A stretch of 64,000 nucleotides of DNA from the NCBI GenBank assembly GCA_024648695.1, contig JACAVV010000010.1, positions 88,760 through 152,759 on the forward strand, read 5' to 3'. The notes beneath the pieces were generated by a model, which was given only the letters and a program-made list of their open reading frames with translations, did not search any database and had not been told where the DNA came from. The stretch comes from Nitrospina sp. (GTDB taxonomy: Bacteria > Nitrospinota > Nitrospinia > Nitrospinales > JACRGP01). Position 1 is the stretch's first letter, and each line of letters begins with the position of its first letter. Shown here piece after piece: positions 18,553 to 27,796 of the stretch. The position numbers were made by a program, and so were the translations under genes.

Positions 18553-18657
18553 GGCAGGCCGCGACGGGGGTGAGGGACAATCTATTGAGGTTCATACCAT
18601 CGAAAGCATTCCAAACAAGCAGGGAAGCCCCCGCTTATCTGGAAAATCGAGGTCTGT

Positions 18658-18915
18658 TTATTCAGTTGCGGCCGGAGCAGTTGCTGTTTCAGCTGTTTCC
18701 GGAGGTTTGGCAGGAGCCTTTTTCTTGTATTTACGCTGGAATTTTTCAATACGGCCTGCAGTGTCCACCAGTTTTTGTTTGCCGGTATAAAAAGGATGGC
18801 AGTTGGAACACATTTCCACGTGAATTTCTTTCATTGTGGACCGTGACTGGACTTTACTTCCGCAAGCACAAATGATTTCGGAATCGAAGTATTCTGGATG
18901 AATGTTTTCTCTCAT
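18658..18915 (-). CDS. rpmE: 50S ribosomal protein L31 (zinc type)
   Basis: An 85-residue large-subunit protein. It has the zinc-binding CxC..CxxC layout (ICACG and [10 protein letters not shown]), so it is the Zn-containing form rather than the zinc-free paralogue. The conserved HPEY start and [22 protein letters not shown] core are present. A 17-residue Ala/Pro/Thr/Glu tail extends beyond the usual end. It lies 12 bp after rho and about 105 bp before prfA, as in many bacteria. Confidence 0.96.
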   Translation of the reverse strand: MRENIHPEYFDSEIICACGSKVQSRSTMKEIHVEMCSNCHPFYTGKQKLVDTAGRIEKFQRKYKKKAPAKPPETAETATAPAATE

Positions 18916-18927
18916 AATTTCTCTCTA

Positions 18928-20178
18928 TCACGAGTTCATCGTGGAGAGGAACTCGGCGTTGTTCTTTGTTTCTTTGATTTTTTGAAGAAGGAGATCCATG
19001 CTATCGTGAATTCCCATCGGGAGCAAGACTTTTCTGAGCAACCATACCCTCTGCAAGTCTTCCGGGGGCATGAGCAGTTCTTCCTTACGGGTGCCGGAAC
19101 GATTGATGTCGATAGCCGGGAAGGTCCGTTTGTCCGCAAGCTTGCGGTCGAGAACGATTTCCAGATTACCGGTTCCCTTGAATTCCTCAAAAATTACGTC
19201 GTCCATTCGACTCCCTGTATCGATCAGGGCCGTGGCAATGATCGTCAAGCTTCCGCCTTCTTCCAGATTGCGCGCCGCACCGAAGAAACGTTTCGGGCGT
19301 TGCAAGGCATTCGAGTCGACACCGCCTGACAACACTTTGCCGCTCGGCGGCACAATAGCGTTGTAAGCCCGCGCGAGACGCGTGATGCTGTCCAGTAAAA
19401 TCACCACATCTTTTTTGTGCTCAACCAAACGCTTGGCTTTCTCGATAACCATCTCTGCGACTTGCACATGTCTTTGCGCTGGCTCGTCAAAAGTGGAACT
19501 GATCACCTCTCCCCGAACCGAACGTTGCATGTCTGTCACTTCTTCCGGCCGCTCGTCGATCAACAGAACGATGAGGACCACCTCTGGGAAGTTGGTAGTG
19601 ATGCTGTTCGCCACTGTTTGCAGAAGCATTGTTTTACCTGTTCTCGGCGGAGCCACAATCAAACCGCGCTGACCTTTTCCGATCGGCGTCATCAAGTCCA
19701 TGATACGCGCGCTGTAGTCGGCACCCGTTGGCGCCTCCAGGCGCAGTCGTTCTTCCGGGTACAACGGTGTCAGGTTATCGAACAGAATTTTATCTTTGGT
19801 CTTGTCCGGGTTTTCAAAGTTGATCGCCTCTACCTTAAGCAGGGCAAAATAACGTTCGCTGTCTTTAGGCGGACGGATCTGACCGGAAATGGTATCCCCT
19901 GTATGCATATCAAACTTGCGGATCTGCGAAGGCGACACATAAATATCATCCGGACCCGGAAGGTAATTATAAGTTGGAGCTCTCAAAAAACCGAATCCAT
20001 CTGGCAGAATCTCCAAAACACCCTGCCCGAACATCAATCCGTCCTTTTCCGTTTGGGCTTCCAGAATTTTAAAAATCAAATCCTGTTTTCTCAAACTGCT
20101 GTGACCTTGAATCTTTAACTCCTTGGCGATCAATGTCAGATCGGAAATGGTTTTAGCTTTGAGATCTTCGATATTCAT
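18928..20178 (-). CDS. rho: Transcription termination factor Rho
   Basis: A 416-residue hexameric RNA helicase. The ATG at 20178 gives the canonical [21 protein letters not shown] start; the frame stays open 60 codons further but that part is not Rho-like. The order is N-terminal helical domain, RNA-binding cold-shock-like domain ([34 protein letters not shown]), Walker A APPRTGKT, Walker [20 protein letters not shown]-loop and R-loop regions ([38 protein letters not shown]). First gene of the leftward housekeeping operon. Confidence 0.97.
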   Translation of the reverse strand: MNIEDLKAKTISDLTLIAKELKIQGHSSLRKQDLIFKILEAQTEKDGLMFGQGVLEILPDGFGFLRAPTYNYLPGPDDIYVSPSQIRKFDMHTGDTISGQIRPPKDSERYFALLKVEAINFENPDKTKDKILFDNLTPLYPEERLRLEAPTGADYSARIMDLMTPIGKGQRGLIVAPPRTGKTMLLQTVANSITTNFPEVVLIVLLIDERPEEVTDMQRSVRGEVISSTFDEPAQRHVQVAEMVIEKAKRLVEHKKDVVILLDSITRLARAYNAIVPPSGKVLSGGVDSNALQRPKRFFGAARNLEEGGSLTIIATALIDTGSRMDDVIFEEFKGTGNLEIVLDRKLADKRTFPAIDINRSGTRKEELLMPPEDLQRVWLLRKVLLPMGIHDSMDLLLQKIKETKNNAEFLSTMNS

Positions 20179-20551
20179 TATGATTCGGTCGTTATCCGAC
20201 GAATCTGTTTTTGGTCTTGGGGTTGTTTTTGAAGTAGTCAAGCTTCTGGGTCGGTTAGAGGTTAAAGAATGGAGGAATTGCTTTTTATCGAAAAAAGGAT
20301 ATGAATGTGTTGGGATTGAGGTTTTGGAGGTTTCTCTGTTGGAGAGATTACGACTCAATCCTAATGCCTTATGTTTTTTTTGTCAACAGGATTTTTTGTT
20401 TTTCTTCTTCATTTAAGCTCTATACCACTGACTTTTAGGATCTTTAATACTTATCCGAAAAGATTTTGGCGTTGATAATGGGTTTCCATTTGATATATTA
20501 ATTTATGCTTTTAACTTAAGCCTGCCCCGGAATACCGCAATCACTCCTGAT
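20179..20551. other. rho leader and spacer, no supported gene
   Basis: About 370 bp between rho (leftward) and the DUF2628 remnant (rightward). The rho reading frame continues open upstream to 20358 but without Rho-family sequence, so this is probably a long 5' leader, as seen where rho is autoregulated. No clear Shine-Dalgarno precedes rho. No RNA structure of a known class was recognised. Confidence 0.45.
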
Positions 20552-20856
20552 ATGGATACCAAAAAAACATTCAAGATTTTTGTCGGTCCCTTGGGCCTTC
20601 GGGGGTCTGTCAAACAAGGTTGGTCCTGGCCTGCATTTTTTTGGTGGGTTTTGGACCTTATTCAAAAAAATATGGGTGCGGGGAGTGGGACTGCTCCTTT
20701 TAAGTTTGATGCTCGCCATCGCTGTTTTTTATAGGTTCCTATGACAACCAATGGTACGAAGATTCTCTGGTGTCCCGGGGCTTTGAATTCACAAAATCCA
20801 TTCACGCCAAAACGCCGAAAGGATCCATAGTCACCTGGTTTCGGGAAGGGGGTTAG
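20552..20856 (+). pseudogene. DUF2628-like membrane protein, disrupted by two frameshifts
   Basis: Three frames together give one protein. Frame A from 20552 reads FKIFVGPLGLRGSVKQGWSWPAFFW. After a T7 run near 20635 the reading continues in a second frame as FWTLFKKIWVRGVGLLLLS then LMLAIAVFYR. After a T6 run near 20725 it continues in a third frame as GSYDNQWYEDSLVSRGFEFTKS and ends at TAG 20854-20856. The VGWSWPAFFFG..WALvKKmW core and the 'W..k.L..RGFe' tail are typical of DUF2628 proteins (from memory). Both breaks coincide with homopolymers, so sequencing error is an alternative to true decay. Confidence 0.6.
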
Positions 20857-21013
20857 CTATTAAATACGCTATGTACCCAGGGAGCAGGCCCGTCGGCACT
20901 AACCGGACTGTCCTTATTAATGCAACTCTATTATTGTTACTATTAAAAAACGATTGTCTCTTTTAGAAGTGACTATCCATATTTTCATTCATATTCATTA
21001 CGGGGGTAAAAAA

Positions 21014-22930
21014 ATGAATGACCATCATGAAATCTCTAGATCGGTCCCGATACTTCGAAACCGTTTCCATTGGAAAAAATCACAATCCATTATCCTCGGT
21101 GTTTTGTTTTTCCTGATTACAGGTTTAGTTACAGGGTCTTCAAACTCTGCGCTTGCTGTCAGCCCTTACGAGGAGGACGAACCCTATAAAAAAATAGATA
21201 TAGGAAAAGATTCCCACAAAGTCGAGTTTTTGAACCAGGGCGTCAAGTGGGATGCCCATTTCAGGGAGTTGTTCTACTACACTCCGCAAGGGTCTCGCTT
21301 GATCCCATACGATTGGTTTTTAGCCTTGGAACAACCCGGTAGCACGAAACCCTTCAGCGATCTCGACTATCTCGAAAGCTTTGGCTGGATTCCTCCTGCG
21401 AGAACCGAAAGCAAACATTACAATCCAGACAACCTTCCCGTCGGCTTCACCAAAGATCCGGTGAAAGTTCCCGAAACCGGGCATTGGCTGGGGTTTACCT
21501 GTGCCGCCTGCCATACCAATGATATTAAGATTAAGGATAAAACCCTTCGTATTAACGGTGCCCCTTCCCTTGCGGACTGGGATTCTTTCATGACGCAACT
21601 GTCTCTGGCGGTGCGTCAAACCCGTTTGAGCGCCATGCAGAAATCCTCTCCCGGTTGGGACCGGTTTCAACGATTCGCATCCAATGTTCTCCAGCATTCA
21701 CCCACGCCTGCGGAACTCAAAGAATTTGCAGAATTATTTCTTCGATTTTCCACCACCTTTGAAGGACATGTCTGGTTGCAAAATCCACCCTTCCCTCCTG
21801 GGCCGGGACGAGTCGATGCTCTCGGGAAAATTATTAATACCTTATCGGTAATCGATCTTAAAGAAGAAAGCAATCTTCGCCCAAACAGCGCTCCGGTGAG
21901 TTATCCGTTTTTATGGTACACCCCACATTTAAAATGGGTTCAGTGGAATCCTATTGCAAGCGTTCCGATCAATCGCAACGCGGGCGAGGTTTTGGGAGTT
22001 TTTGGTTGCGCCAATTTTGATCCGAGACCCCACAGCGATCCTGAAACCGCCAGCACCTGTATGGAAGGACTGGGTCTCAAAGGTGCGGGGCAAAAGGAGT
22101 TGTTTGCCTCTACCGTGTTGTTGAAAAACCTGTATGAACTGGAACAATGGGTCGCGGACCTGGAGCCACCCCCCTGGCCTGAAAAGTTGCTGGGTTCCAC
22201 CAATTCCTTATTGGCGCATAAGGGTCATGACTTGTTTCAAAAACATTGCAGAGGTTGCCACAACATGAAACCTTTTGATATGACCTCACCGGAGGAAAAT
22301 ATCAAGGACAAACAGTTTATTAAAATCAAACAAATCCCCTACAACAAGGTGGGAACCGACCCGGTTTATGTGGAAAACCTGATCACGCGATTGTCCAAAA
22401 CGGGGAGTTTGAAACCGGTGCTGGGTGCGGAGGTGGTTCCCACTTTAAAATTCTTTTTGGGATCTGTTTCCGGAGCGGTCAAGTTTGCGATGGCTAAGGC
22501 GGGTTTGTCGAAGGAAGAAATTCTGGCTTATGAAGGCTACCGGTACTACAAGGCGGAAGAGGGTCAGAAACCGAAAAAATACCGCCCCACAAAGTTCGAT
22601 ACTTTAAAAGCTGGCCCCCTTCACGGTATCTGGGCCACTGGACCTTTTCTGCATAATGGTTCGGTTCCCAATATTTATGAACTGCTTTCCCCGGCTGAGG
22701 AACGGTCCAAAGTTTTTTGGGTGGGGAATAATGAACTGGACAGTGAAAAACTGGGGTTTGTTTCAACGGAAAAGAAAGGTCTTTTCAAATTCGATACCCA
22801 AATACGCGGCAATGGCAACCAGGGTCATGAGTATCCCAAAAGACCTCTTGCCTATGAAGAAAAAATGGCCATCATTGAATATTTGAAAGACCCATCGCAG
22901 GTTCAAAAGAAGAAGGAGGTGTCAAAATGA
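21014..22930 (+). CDS. RoxA-like dihaem c-type cytochrome (rubber-oxygenase/CCP superfamily)
   Basis: A 638-residue exported protein. The ATG at 21014 follows GGGGGT and is preferred over an upstream in-frame start at 20954. A membrane/signal helix covers about residues 26-50. Two c-haem sites are present: CAACH (163-167) in FTCAACHTNDI and CRGCH (412-416) in FQKHCRGCHNMKPF. The layout, with a long N-terminal extension, two distant haem motifs and late GPLHGIWATGPFLHNGSVPNIYELL, matches the dihaem RoxA/CCP-related family. RoxA itself cleaves polyisoprene with O2; activity here is unknown. The stop overlaps the P450 start by 4 bp, so the products are probably made together. Confidence 0.82.
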   Translation: MNDHHEISRSVPILRNRFHWKKSQSIILGVLFFLITGLVTGSSNSALAVSPYEEDEPYKKIDIGKDSHKVEFLNQGVKWDAHFRELFYYTPQGSRLIPYDWFLALEQPGSTKPFSDLDYLESFGWIPPARTESKHYNPDNLPVGFTKDPVKVPETGHWLGFTCAACHTNDIKIKDKTLRINGAPSLADWDSFMTQLSLAVRQTRLSAMQKSSPGWDRFQRFASNVLQHSPTPAELKEFAELFLRFSTTFEGHVWLQNPPFPPGPGRVDALGKIINTLSVIDLKEESNLRPNSAPVSYPFLWYTPHLKWVQWNPIASVPINRNAGEVLGVFGCANFDPRPHSDPETASTCMEGLGLKGAGQKELFASTVLLKNLYELEQWVADLEPPPWPEKLLGSTNSLLAHKGHDLFQKHCRGCHNMKPFDMTSPEENIKDKQFIKIKQIPYNKVGTDPVYVENLITRLSKTGSLKPVLGAEVVPTLKFFLGSVSGAVKFAMAKAGLSKEEILAYEGYRYYKAEEGQKPKKYRPTKFDTLKAGPLHGIWATGPFLHNGSVPNIYELLSPAEERSKVFWVGNNELDSEKLGFVSTEKKGLFKFDTQIRGNGNQGHEYPKRPLAYEEKMAIIEYLKDPSQVQKKKEVSK

Positions 22931-24177
22931 GTTTTGGCGAAATCAGGTTTCTCGATGAATATGAAAAAGCTTCCGATACTGAAAAATTCCCTCTGGTCAG
23001 AAAATGGATGGATCATCATCCCCTGCCTTTTTTCGATGAACTGCGAAGGAAACGGCCCATTTTTGAAACACCGGTTTGTACTCTTGTCAGCCGGTTTCAT
23101 GATGTGTTGGAGGTCCTTAATCTGCATGACATATTTAACGTGGAACTGTACAAACCCAAAATGGGATCCTATCTGATGGCGCAGGACGACACACCGGTGC
23201 ACTTTCGTGAAAAGGCCATCATGCGCTCTATGCTCAATCGCGATGAGATTCCGGAAATCAGACAGTTCGTTGCGGACCGCGCTAAAAAAATTCTGGATGC
23301 AAGCAAGGGGTCCATTGAACTGACGCAAAACTTTTCCCGCGCGGTTCCCGTAACCATCGTTCAGGAGCGCTTCGGCCTGGACGGCATCGAACCTGAAAAG
23401 CAGATGGAGTGGTCCTATTGGAGCCAATACAACACCTTCTACAACCAACCCTTCGACCTGAATGACGATGCCGAGTCTATCACTCAAAAAGCCCAGGATG
23501 TTGCCAAGGAAATCGGGGCTTACGTCCAGGAACTGATTCCGCGAAAGCTGAAGGACATTAAAGATGGCAAGGCGGGCAATGATGTGGTTTCACGAATGCT
23601 TTCGACCCAATATCCGGAGTCCGTTGGATTCCCCATGGACCGCCTGGGCCGCAATGTGGGAGGTCTGCTCATCGGAACCGTTGAAACCACTGCGCAGGCG
23701 GTCAGCCAGATTGTCCAGCAAATCCTGCAACGACCCGATGTCAAAGACCAGGCGGTGGCCGCCGCCCAGGAAAGTGACCTCGAAGCTTTCGATGGATTCG
23801 TCTGGGAAGCTTTGCGCTTTCATCCCATCTCCACCTATATTTTCCGAAAGGCGGGAGAGGATTTTGTTTTGGCCCGTGACACTGCTCATGAAACCGCAAT
23901 TAAAAAGGGAACCCTGGTTCTGGCGATGACCCTGTCTGCTATGTTCGATGCCACGGCGTTTCCCAATCCTTACACCTTCAATCCGAAGAGATCCTTGAGC
24001 AACACCTTTCATTTCGGAGTCGGGCTCCATGAATGTCTGGGCAAACATTTTGGCATGGCTATCATTCCCGAAATGGTGCGGCAAGTCCTTCTTCGTCCTG
24101 GAGTGAAGGCTTCCGGATGCATCGACTACAAAGGCACGCCCTTTCCCAGCCATTATGAAATTTGCTGGGAGGCTTGA
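22927..24177 (+). CDS. Cytochrome P450
   Basis: A 416-residue soluble bacterial P450. The haem-binding signature FGVGLHECLG places the thiolate ligand at Cys370. The I-helix oxygen-activation motif is GTVETT (Glu-Thr-Thr form), and the K-helix ExxR is EALR. Length and lack of a membrane anchor fit class I bacterial enzymes, which need ferredoxin and reductase partners; none is adjacent. AGGAGGTG lies just before the ATG, inside the upstream gene. Coupling to a periplasmic RoxA-like dihaem protein suggests a shared lipid or terpenoid oxidation role, but the compartments differ, so this is inference. Confidence 0.93.
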   Translation: MSFGEIRFLDEYEKASDTEKFPLVRKWMDHHPLPFFDELRRKRPIFETPVCTLVSRFHDVLEVLNLHDIFNVELYKPKMGSYLMAQDDTPVHFREKAIMRSMLNRDEIPEIRQFVADRAKKILDASKGSIELTQNFSRAVPVTIVQERFGLDGIEPEKQMEWSYWSQYNTFYNQPFDLNDDAESITQKAQDVAKEIGAYVQELIPRKLKDIKDGKAGNDVVSRMLSTQYPESVGFPMDRLGRNVGGLLIGTVETTAQAVSQIVQQILQRPDVKDQAVAAAQESDLEAFDGFVWEALRFHPISTYIFRKAGEDFVLARDTAHETAIKKGTLVLAMTLSAMFDATAFPNPYTFNPKRSLSNTFHFGVGLHECLGKHFGMAIIPEMVRQVLLRPGVKASGCIDYKGTPFPSHYEICWEA

Positions 24178-24622
24178 GGTTCGGGACCTTTGTCTTTTGC
24201 ACAGGAATATGTCCTGGCGAAATTCGAACCCCAAATAAGGAAAAACTACGGAACGTCATTTTGAGCGTAACGAAGAATTTTTGGTAGAATATTGATTTGG
24301 CTGTAACCCTGGTTACCCCTATAAAATATTCTTTCCTGGTAGAGGAATCTTGCATTCCATTTAGAAGCATACTGTCGAAGAATAATTTTTCTTGCGACAA
24401 AGGCTTATTAGAGATCCTTCACTCGTTGTTAAGGATTTTTCATTTATATGCTCAGAATGTAACGACTCTATATTGACTCGCAAGTTGCCTCTTTTTATAA
24501 TAGCGTTATCATAAAGTTGTTATGAGGAGAGGCCGTTTACTTTATCGCCTGTCTTGTTGCCGTACCTGCGTGAGACCCTAAAGCATTTTTTTTGACTCAT
24601 ATTTTCGCTTTTTATTCGCCCT
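24178..24622. other. 445-bp spacer between P450 and dnaE2
   Basis: No supported ORF, tRNA or terminator. It contains a repeat-like block at 24255-24332 (separate entry). No LexA-type CTGT-N8-ACAG box was seen before dnaE2, although the family is normally SOS-controlled. The shift from AT-rich spacer to GC-rich dnaE2 marks a compositional boundary. Confidence 0.5.
24255..24332. repeat. Degenerate intergenic repeat with nested inverted repeats
   Basis: The stretch starting GTCATTTTGAGCG at 24255 and continuing TAACGAAGAATTT resembles the widely dispersed intergenic TCATTCTGAGCGAAGCGAAG family (from memory). Next to it lie nested inverted repeats: outer AGAATATT (24286-24293) with AATATTCT (24325-24332), and inner GTAACC (24303-24308) with GGTTAC (24311-24316). 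No second copy was found in this window. Confidence 0.4.
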
Positions 24623-27600
24623 ATGTTTATACACTTGAATTGCCACAGCAACTACTCGTTTCTCGCCGGGTCGGGAACCATTGAGCGCCTTGTTCAAAGC
24701 GCCGCGACGCTGGGTTGTTCCGCTTTGGCGCTTACGGATACCAACGGATTGTATGGTGCGGTGCCGTTTTACCGCGCCGCGCAAACGGCGGGCATTCGCC
24801 CGATCTTTGGTGTGGAGATCGATGCACGCGCTGAAAACCCTTCGGTGCCCATCGAACTGGTCCACGAATCACGGGCAGTCTTGCTGGCGAAAAATCTGAA
24901 TGGCTTCGGCGAGATCTGCCGCATCATCAACGCCCGGCAACTGGATAAAGGGTTTTGTCTTGCGAACACACTGTCTGCTTGCAGTCACGACATCATTGTT
25001 TTAGCGGCGAATGCAGATTTGTTGCAAAGGATCGCGTTCAGGCGCGGCCGACATAACCTTTTTGCGGAACTGGTCCTGCACGAGAAAATATACCGGGTAC
25101 ACCACCTGGTCGAACAAGCAAACAGCCTCGGTCTCCCCTACGTGGCAACGAACCGTGTGTTTTTTCCTGGAGTTGACGACTGGCAGGCGCATCGCTTGTT
25201 GTCGGCCATTCGCACAGGCGCCACCGTTCACACACTACCCTCAGGCTCAACGGTTTCGAAGGACGCTTGGCTGAAATCTTCCGCCGAAATGGTCCGGCTG
25301 TTTCGGGACATTCCATCAGCGTTTGCCAACACCGAAGGGATCGCCGGGCAATGCCGGGTGGAACTGCCTATCGGCACGATCCAACTACCACCTTTTGCTG
25401 GGGCGGCGGAATCCGCGGCCCGTGTCGAGGGACTCGGCACACCGCGGTCGCCTTCGCAATTATTGTGCAAGCTGGCGTATGCGGGACTGCACCGCCTCTA
25501 CAGCGAAGGCGGCGGATTTTCCAGTTCGCTCGCGACCGCACGCAAGCGCCTGCGTTACGAATTGAAGATCATCGACGACCTGTCGTTCGCATCTTACTTT
25601 CTGATCGTCTGGGACATCGTACGCGAGGCGCACGCGCGGGGTATTCCGACCGTAGGACGCGGCTCGGCCGCCAACAGCCTGGTATGCGCCTGTTTGGGCA
25701 TCACCGAAGTCGATCCCATTGAGTACAATTTATACTTCGAACGTTTCCTGAATCCGGAGCGCACCGATTACCCCGATATAGATATCGACTTCCCCTGGAA
25801 TCGGCGCGACGAAATCATCGACTACGTTTTCGAAAAGTATGGGCGCGACAAGGTGGCTTTGATCTCCTCTCACATTCACCTGCGCGGCCGCTCCACCTTG
25901 CGGGAGGTGGGCAAGGCTCTGGGTGTGCCGATTCCGGAGATCGACGCTTTCGTCAAAAAACTTCCCTTTCATGCCGATGTTTCGTCGCTGGAGGAAATGC
26001 GACAAACGGTTCCCGAATGCCAGGACCTGCCTTTGGAAGACGAACCGTATCGCACGATCATCAACCTAGGTAAAAAGATAGAAGGCTTTCCGCGTCACTT
26101 GTCGATTCACTGTGGGGGTATCGTGGTCAGCCCGCAGGCAATCACCGATTTGATTCCCTTGCAAAAAACGGTCAAAGGATTCGTGGTGACGCAATACGAT
26201 ATGTACCCGGTGGAGGATATGGGACTTTTGAAAATCGATCTCCTTGCACAAAAGGGCCTGGCCGTTCTCGCCGACGGCCTGCGTAATGTGGAACAACACT
26301 ACGGTGTGCGCATCGATTTTGGCAGGACGGATCCGGTTGCCGATCCTAAGACCAAAAAGCTGGTGCGGGAAGGGAGGAGCATCGGTTGCTTTTATATCGA
26401 GTCGCCGGGCATGCGTAACCTGCTCCAGAAGCTGAATGTGGAAACCTTCGAGATGCTCACCGCCGCAAGCTCTATCATCCGGCCCGGTGTCGCGGACAGC
26501 GGCATGATGAAATCATTCATTGAGCGCCACAGGGGCCGCGAGCGGGTGACGCACCTGCACCCCAAAATGGAGGCGATTCTCAAAGACACCTACGGCGTGA
26601 TGATTTATCAGGAAGATGTGATCAAAGTTGCCCACGCCATCGCCGGCATGAGCCTGGGCGAAGCCGACAGCCTGCGCAAATGCATGAGCAAGAAACGCGA
26701 CTGGGAACGCATGGAAACCTACCGCGAGCGTTTCCTTTCCGGTGCCCGCAGTAACGGTGTACGCGCCGAGGTCGCGCAGGAAATCTGGCGACAGATCGAA
26801 AGCTTTGCCGGTTACGCCTTCTGCAAAGCGCACAGTGCCTCGTTCGCCGTGGTCTCGTACCAGACCGCCTACTTGAAGGCGCACTACCCTGCCGAGTTCA
26901 TGGCCGCTGTTTTATCTAACCGCGGCGGCTTTTACGACACGGCGGAGTACCTAGAAGAAGCGCGCAGAATGGGACTCCGCATCCTGCTTCCCGATGTGAA
27001 CCACAGCGCCTATGAGTTCACTGCTGTCAATCGGAACGCGTCAACAACGCAAGGAAGGCAACGCAGTACTATCCGTGTCGGCTTGATGCAAGTACGCAAC
27101 CTGAGCCGGGAAAGCTGTGACGCTATCCTGAACGGACGCACAGGACGGAACTACCATTCGCTGGACGATTTCATACAGCGCGCCGGGATCGATGCCAGTG
27201 AAACCGAGTCGCTCATCCGCTGTGGCGCGCTGGATGGTTTCGGCGCCACCCGTCCCGAAATGTTGTGGCAGTTGGCTTTATCGCAAAAGCAAACGCCGGG
27301 TCTTTCCAGTCAGGGCACGATGTTTCAGCATGAAGGGACACGTCATAAAATCCCGTGCCTACCGCAATACGGGTTCAAGGAAAAACTGTGGGCAGAACTT
27401 GAGTGCCTCGACCTGACCGTCACCGCGCATTTGCTGTCGCTATACAACATCAACCTGAAAGGTCGTGTCTCGGCCCGGGACTTGCCGCGTTTTGCCGGAC
27501 GCTGTGTAACGCTGGTGGGCTGGCTCGTTTCCTACAAGCGAACACGGACGGTACACAACCAGTTCATGAAATTCATGATGCTGGAAGACCCCAGCGGTCC

Positions 27601-27796
27601 CTTTGAGGTGACCTTGTTCCCCAAAGTGTATCAGCGGTTCGGCCGACTGCTCTACGGTCGCGGCCCGTTCATCGTGAAAGGTAAGGTCGAGCGCGATGGT
27701 CACTGCCATACGCTGACGGCGTTCTGGCTGGACCGTTTGGTTGCACCGGGAGCGGGAAGGCAAGGTGGCGCTGGTCATCGGCAATTCCGGCTATAA
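24623..27796 (+). CDS. dnaE2: Error-prone DNA polymerase III alpha-type subunit (DnaE2/ImuC-like)
   Basis: A 1057-residue C-family polymerase. The order is PHP domain (HLNCHSNYSFLAGSGTIERLV), polymerase core with catalytic PDIDIDF and LLKIDLLAQ acidic residues, the GRGSAANSLVCACLGI loop, tandem HhH, and a C-terminal OB fold (FMKFMMLEDPSGPFEVTLFP). The length and lack of beta-clamp/tau tail fit DnaE2-type translesion enzymes, but imuA and imuB are absent, so it is an orphan. The region is visibly richer in GC codons than neighbours, suggesting transfer. The last roughly 15 codons run out of frame through caspase-homologous DNA, so the native C-terminus is slightly replaced. Confidence 0.86.
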   Translation: MFIHLNCHSNYSFLAGSGTIERLVQSAATLGCSALALTDTNGLYGAVPFYRAAQTAGIRPIFGVEIDARAENPSVPIELVHESRAVLLAKNLNGFGEICRIINARQLDKGFCLANTLSACSHDIIVLAANADLLQRIAFRRGRHNLFAELVLHEKIYRVHHLVEQANSLGLPYVATNRVFFPGVDDWQAHRLLSAIRTGATVHTLPSGSTVSKDAWLKSSAEMVRLFRDIPSAFANTEGIAGQCRVELPIGTIQLPPFAGAAESAARVEGLGTPRSPSQLLCKLAYAGLHRLYSEGGGFSSSLATARKRLRYELKIIDDLSFASYFLIVWDIVREAHARGIPTVGRGSAANSLVCACLGITEVDPIEYNLYFERFLNPERTDYPDIDIDFPWNRRDEIIDYVFEKYGRDKVALISSHIHLRGRSTLREVGKALGVPIPEIDAFVKKLPFHADVSSLEEMRQTVPECQDLPLEDEPYRTIINLGKKIEGFPRHLSIHCGGIVVSPQAITDLIPLQKTVKGFVVTQYDMYPVEDMGLLKIDLLAQKGLAVLADGLRNVEQHYGVRIDFGRTDPVADPKTKKLVREGRSIGCFYIESPGMRNLLQKLNVETFEMLTAASSIIRPGVADSGMMKSFIERHRGRERVTHLHPKMEAILKDTYGVMIYQEDVIKVAHAIAGMSLGEADSLRKCMSKKRDWERMETYRERFLSGARSNGVRAEVAQEIWRQIESFAGYAFCKAHSASFAVVSYQTAYLKAHYPAEFMAAVLSNRGGFYDTAEYLEEARRMGLRILLPDVNHSAYEFTAVNRNASTTQGRQRSTIRVGLMQVRNLSRESCDAILNGRTGRNYHSLDDFIQRAGIDASETESLIRCGALDGFGATRPEMLWQLALSQKQTPGLSSQGTMFQHEGTRHKIPCLPQYGFKEKLWAELECLDLTVTAHLLSLYNINLKGRVSARDLPRFAGRCVTLVGWLVSYKRTRTVHNQFMKFMMLEDPSGPFEVTLFPKVYQRFGRLLYGRGPFIVKGKVERDGHCHTLTAFWLDRLVAPGAGRQGGAGHRQFRL

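Noticed and set aside
23590..24234. 214-codon minus-strand frame inside the P450 gene
   Set aside because: It is a mirror frame of a well-supported P450 coding sequence with its haem-binding motif.
24200..24240. tRNA T-loop-like TTCGAACCCC
   Set aside because: No matching acceptor, D or anticodon arms can be folded around it.
24400..24622. LexA box for dnaE2
   Set aside because: No CTGT-N8-ACAG or clear gram-positive type box is present, so SOS control cannot be supported.
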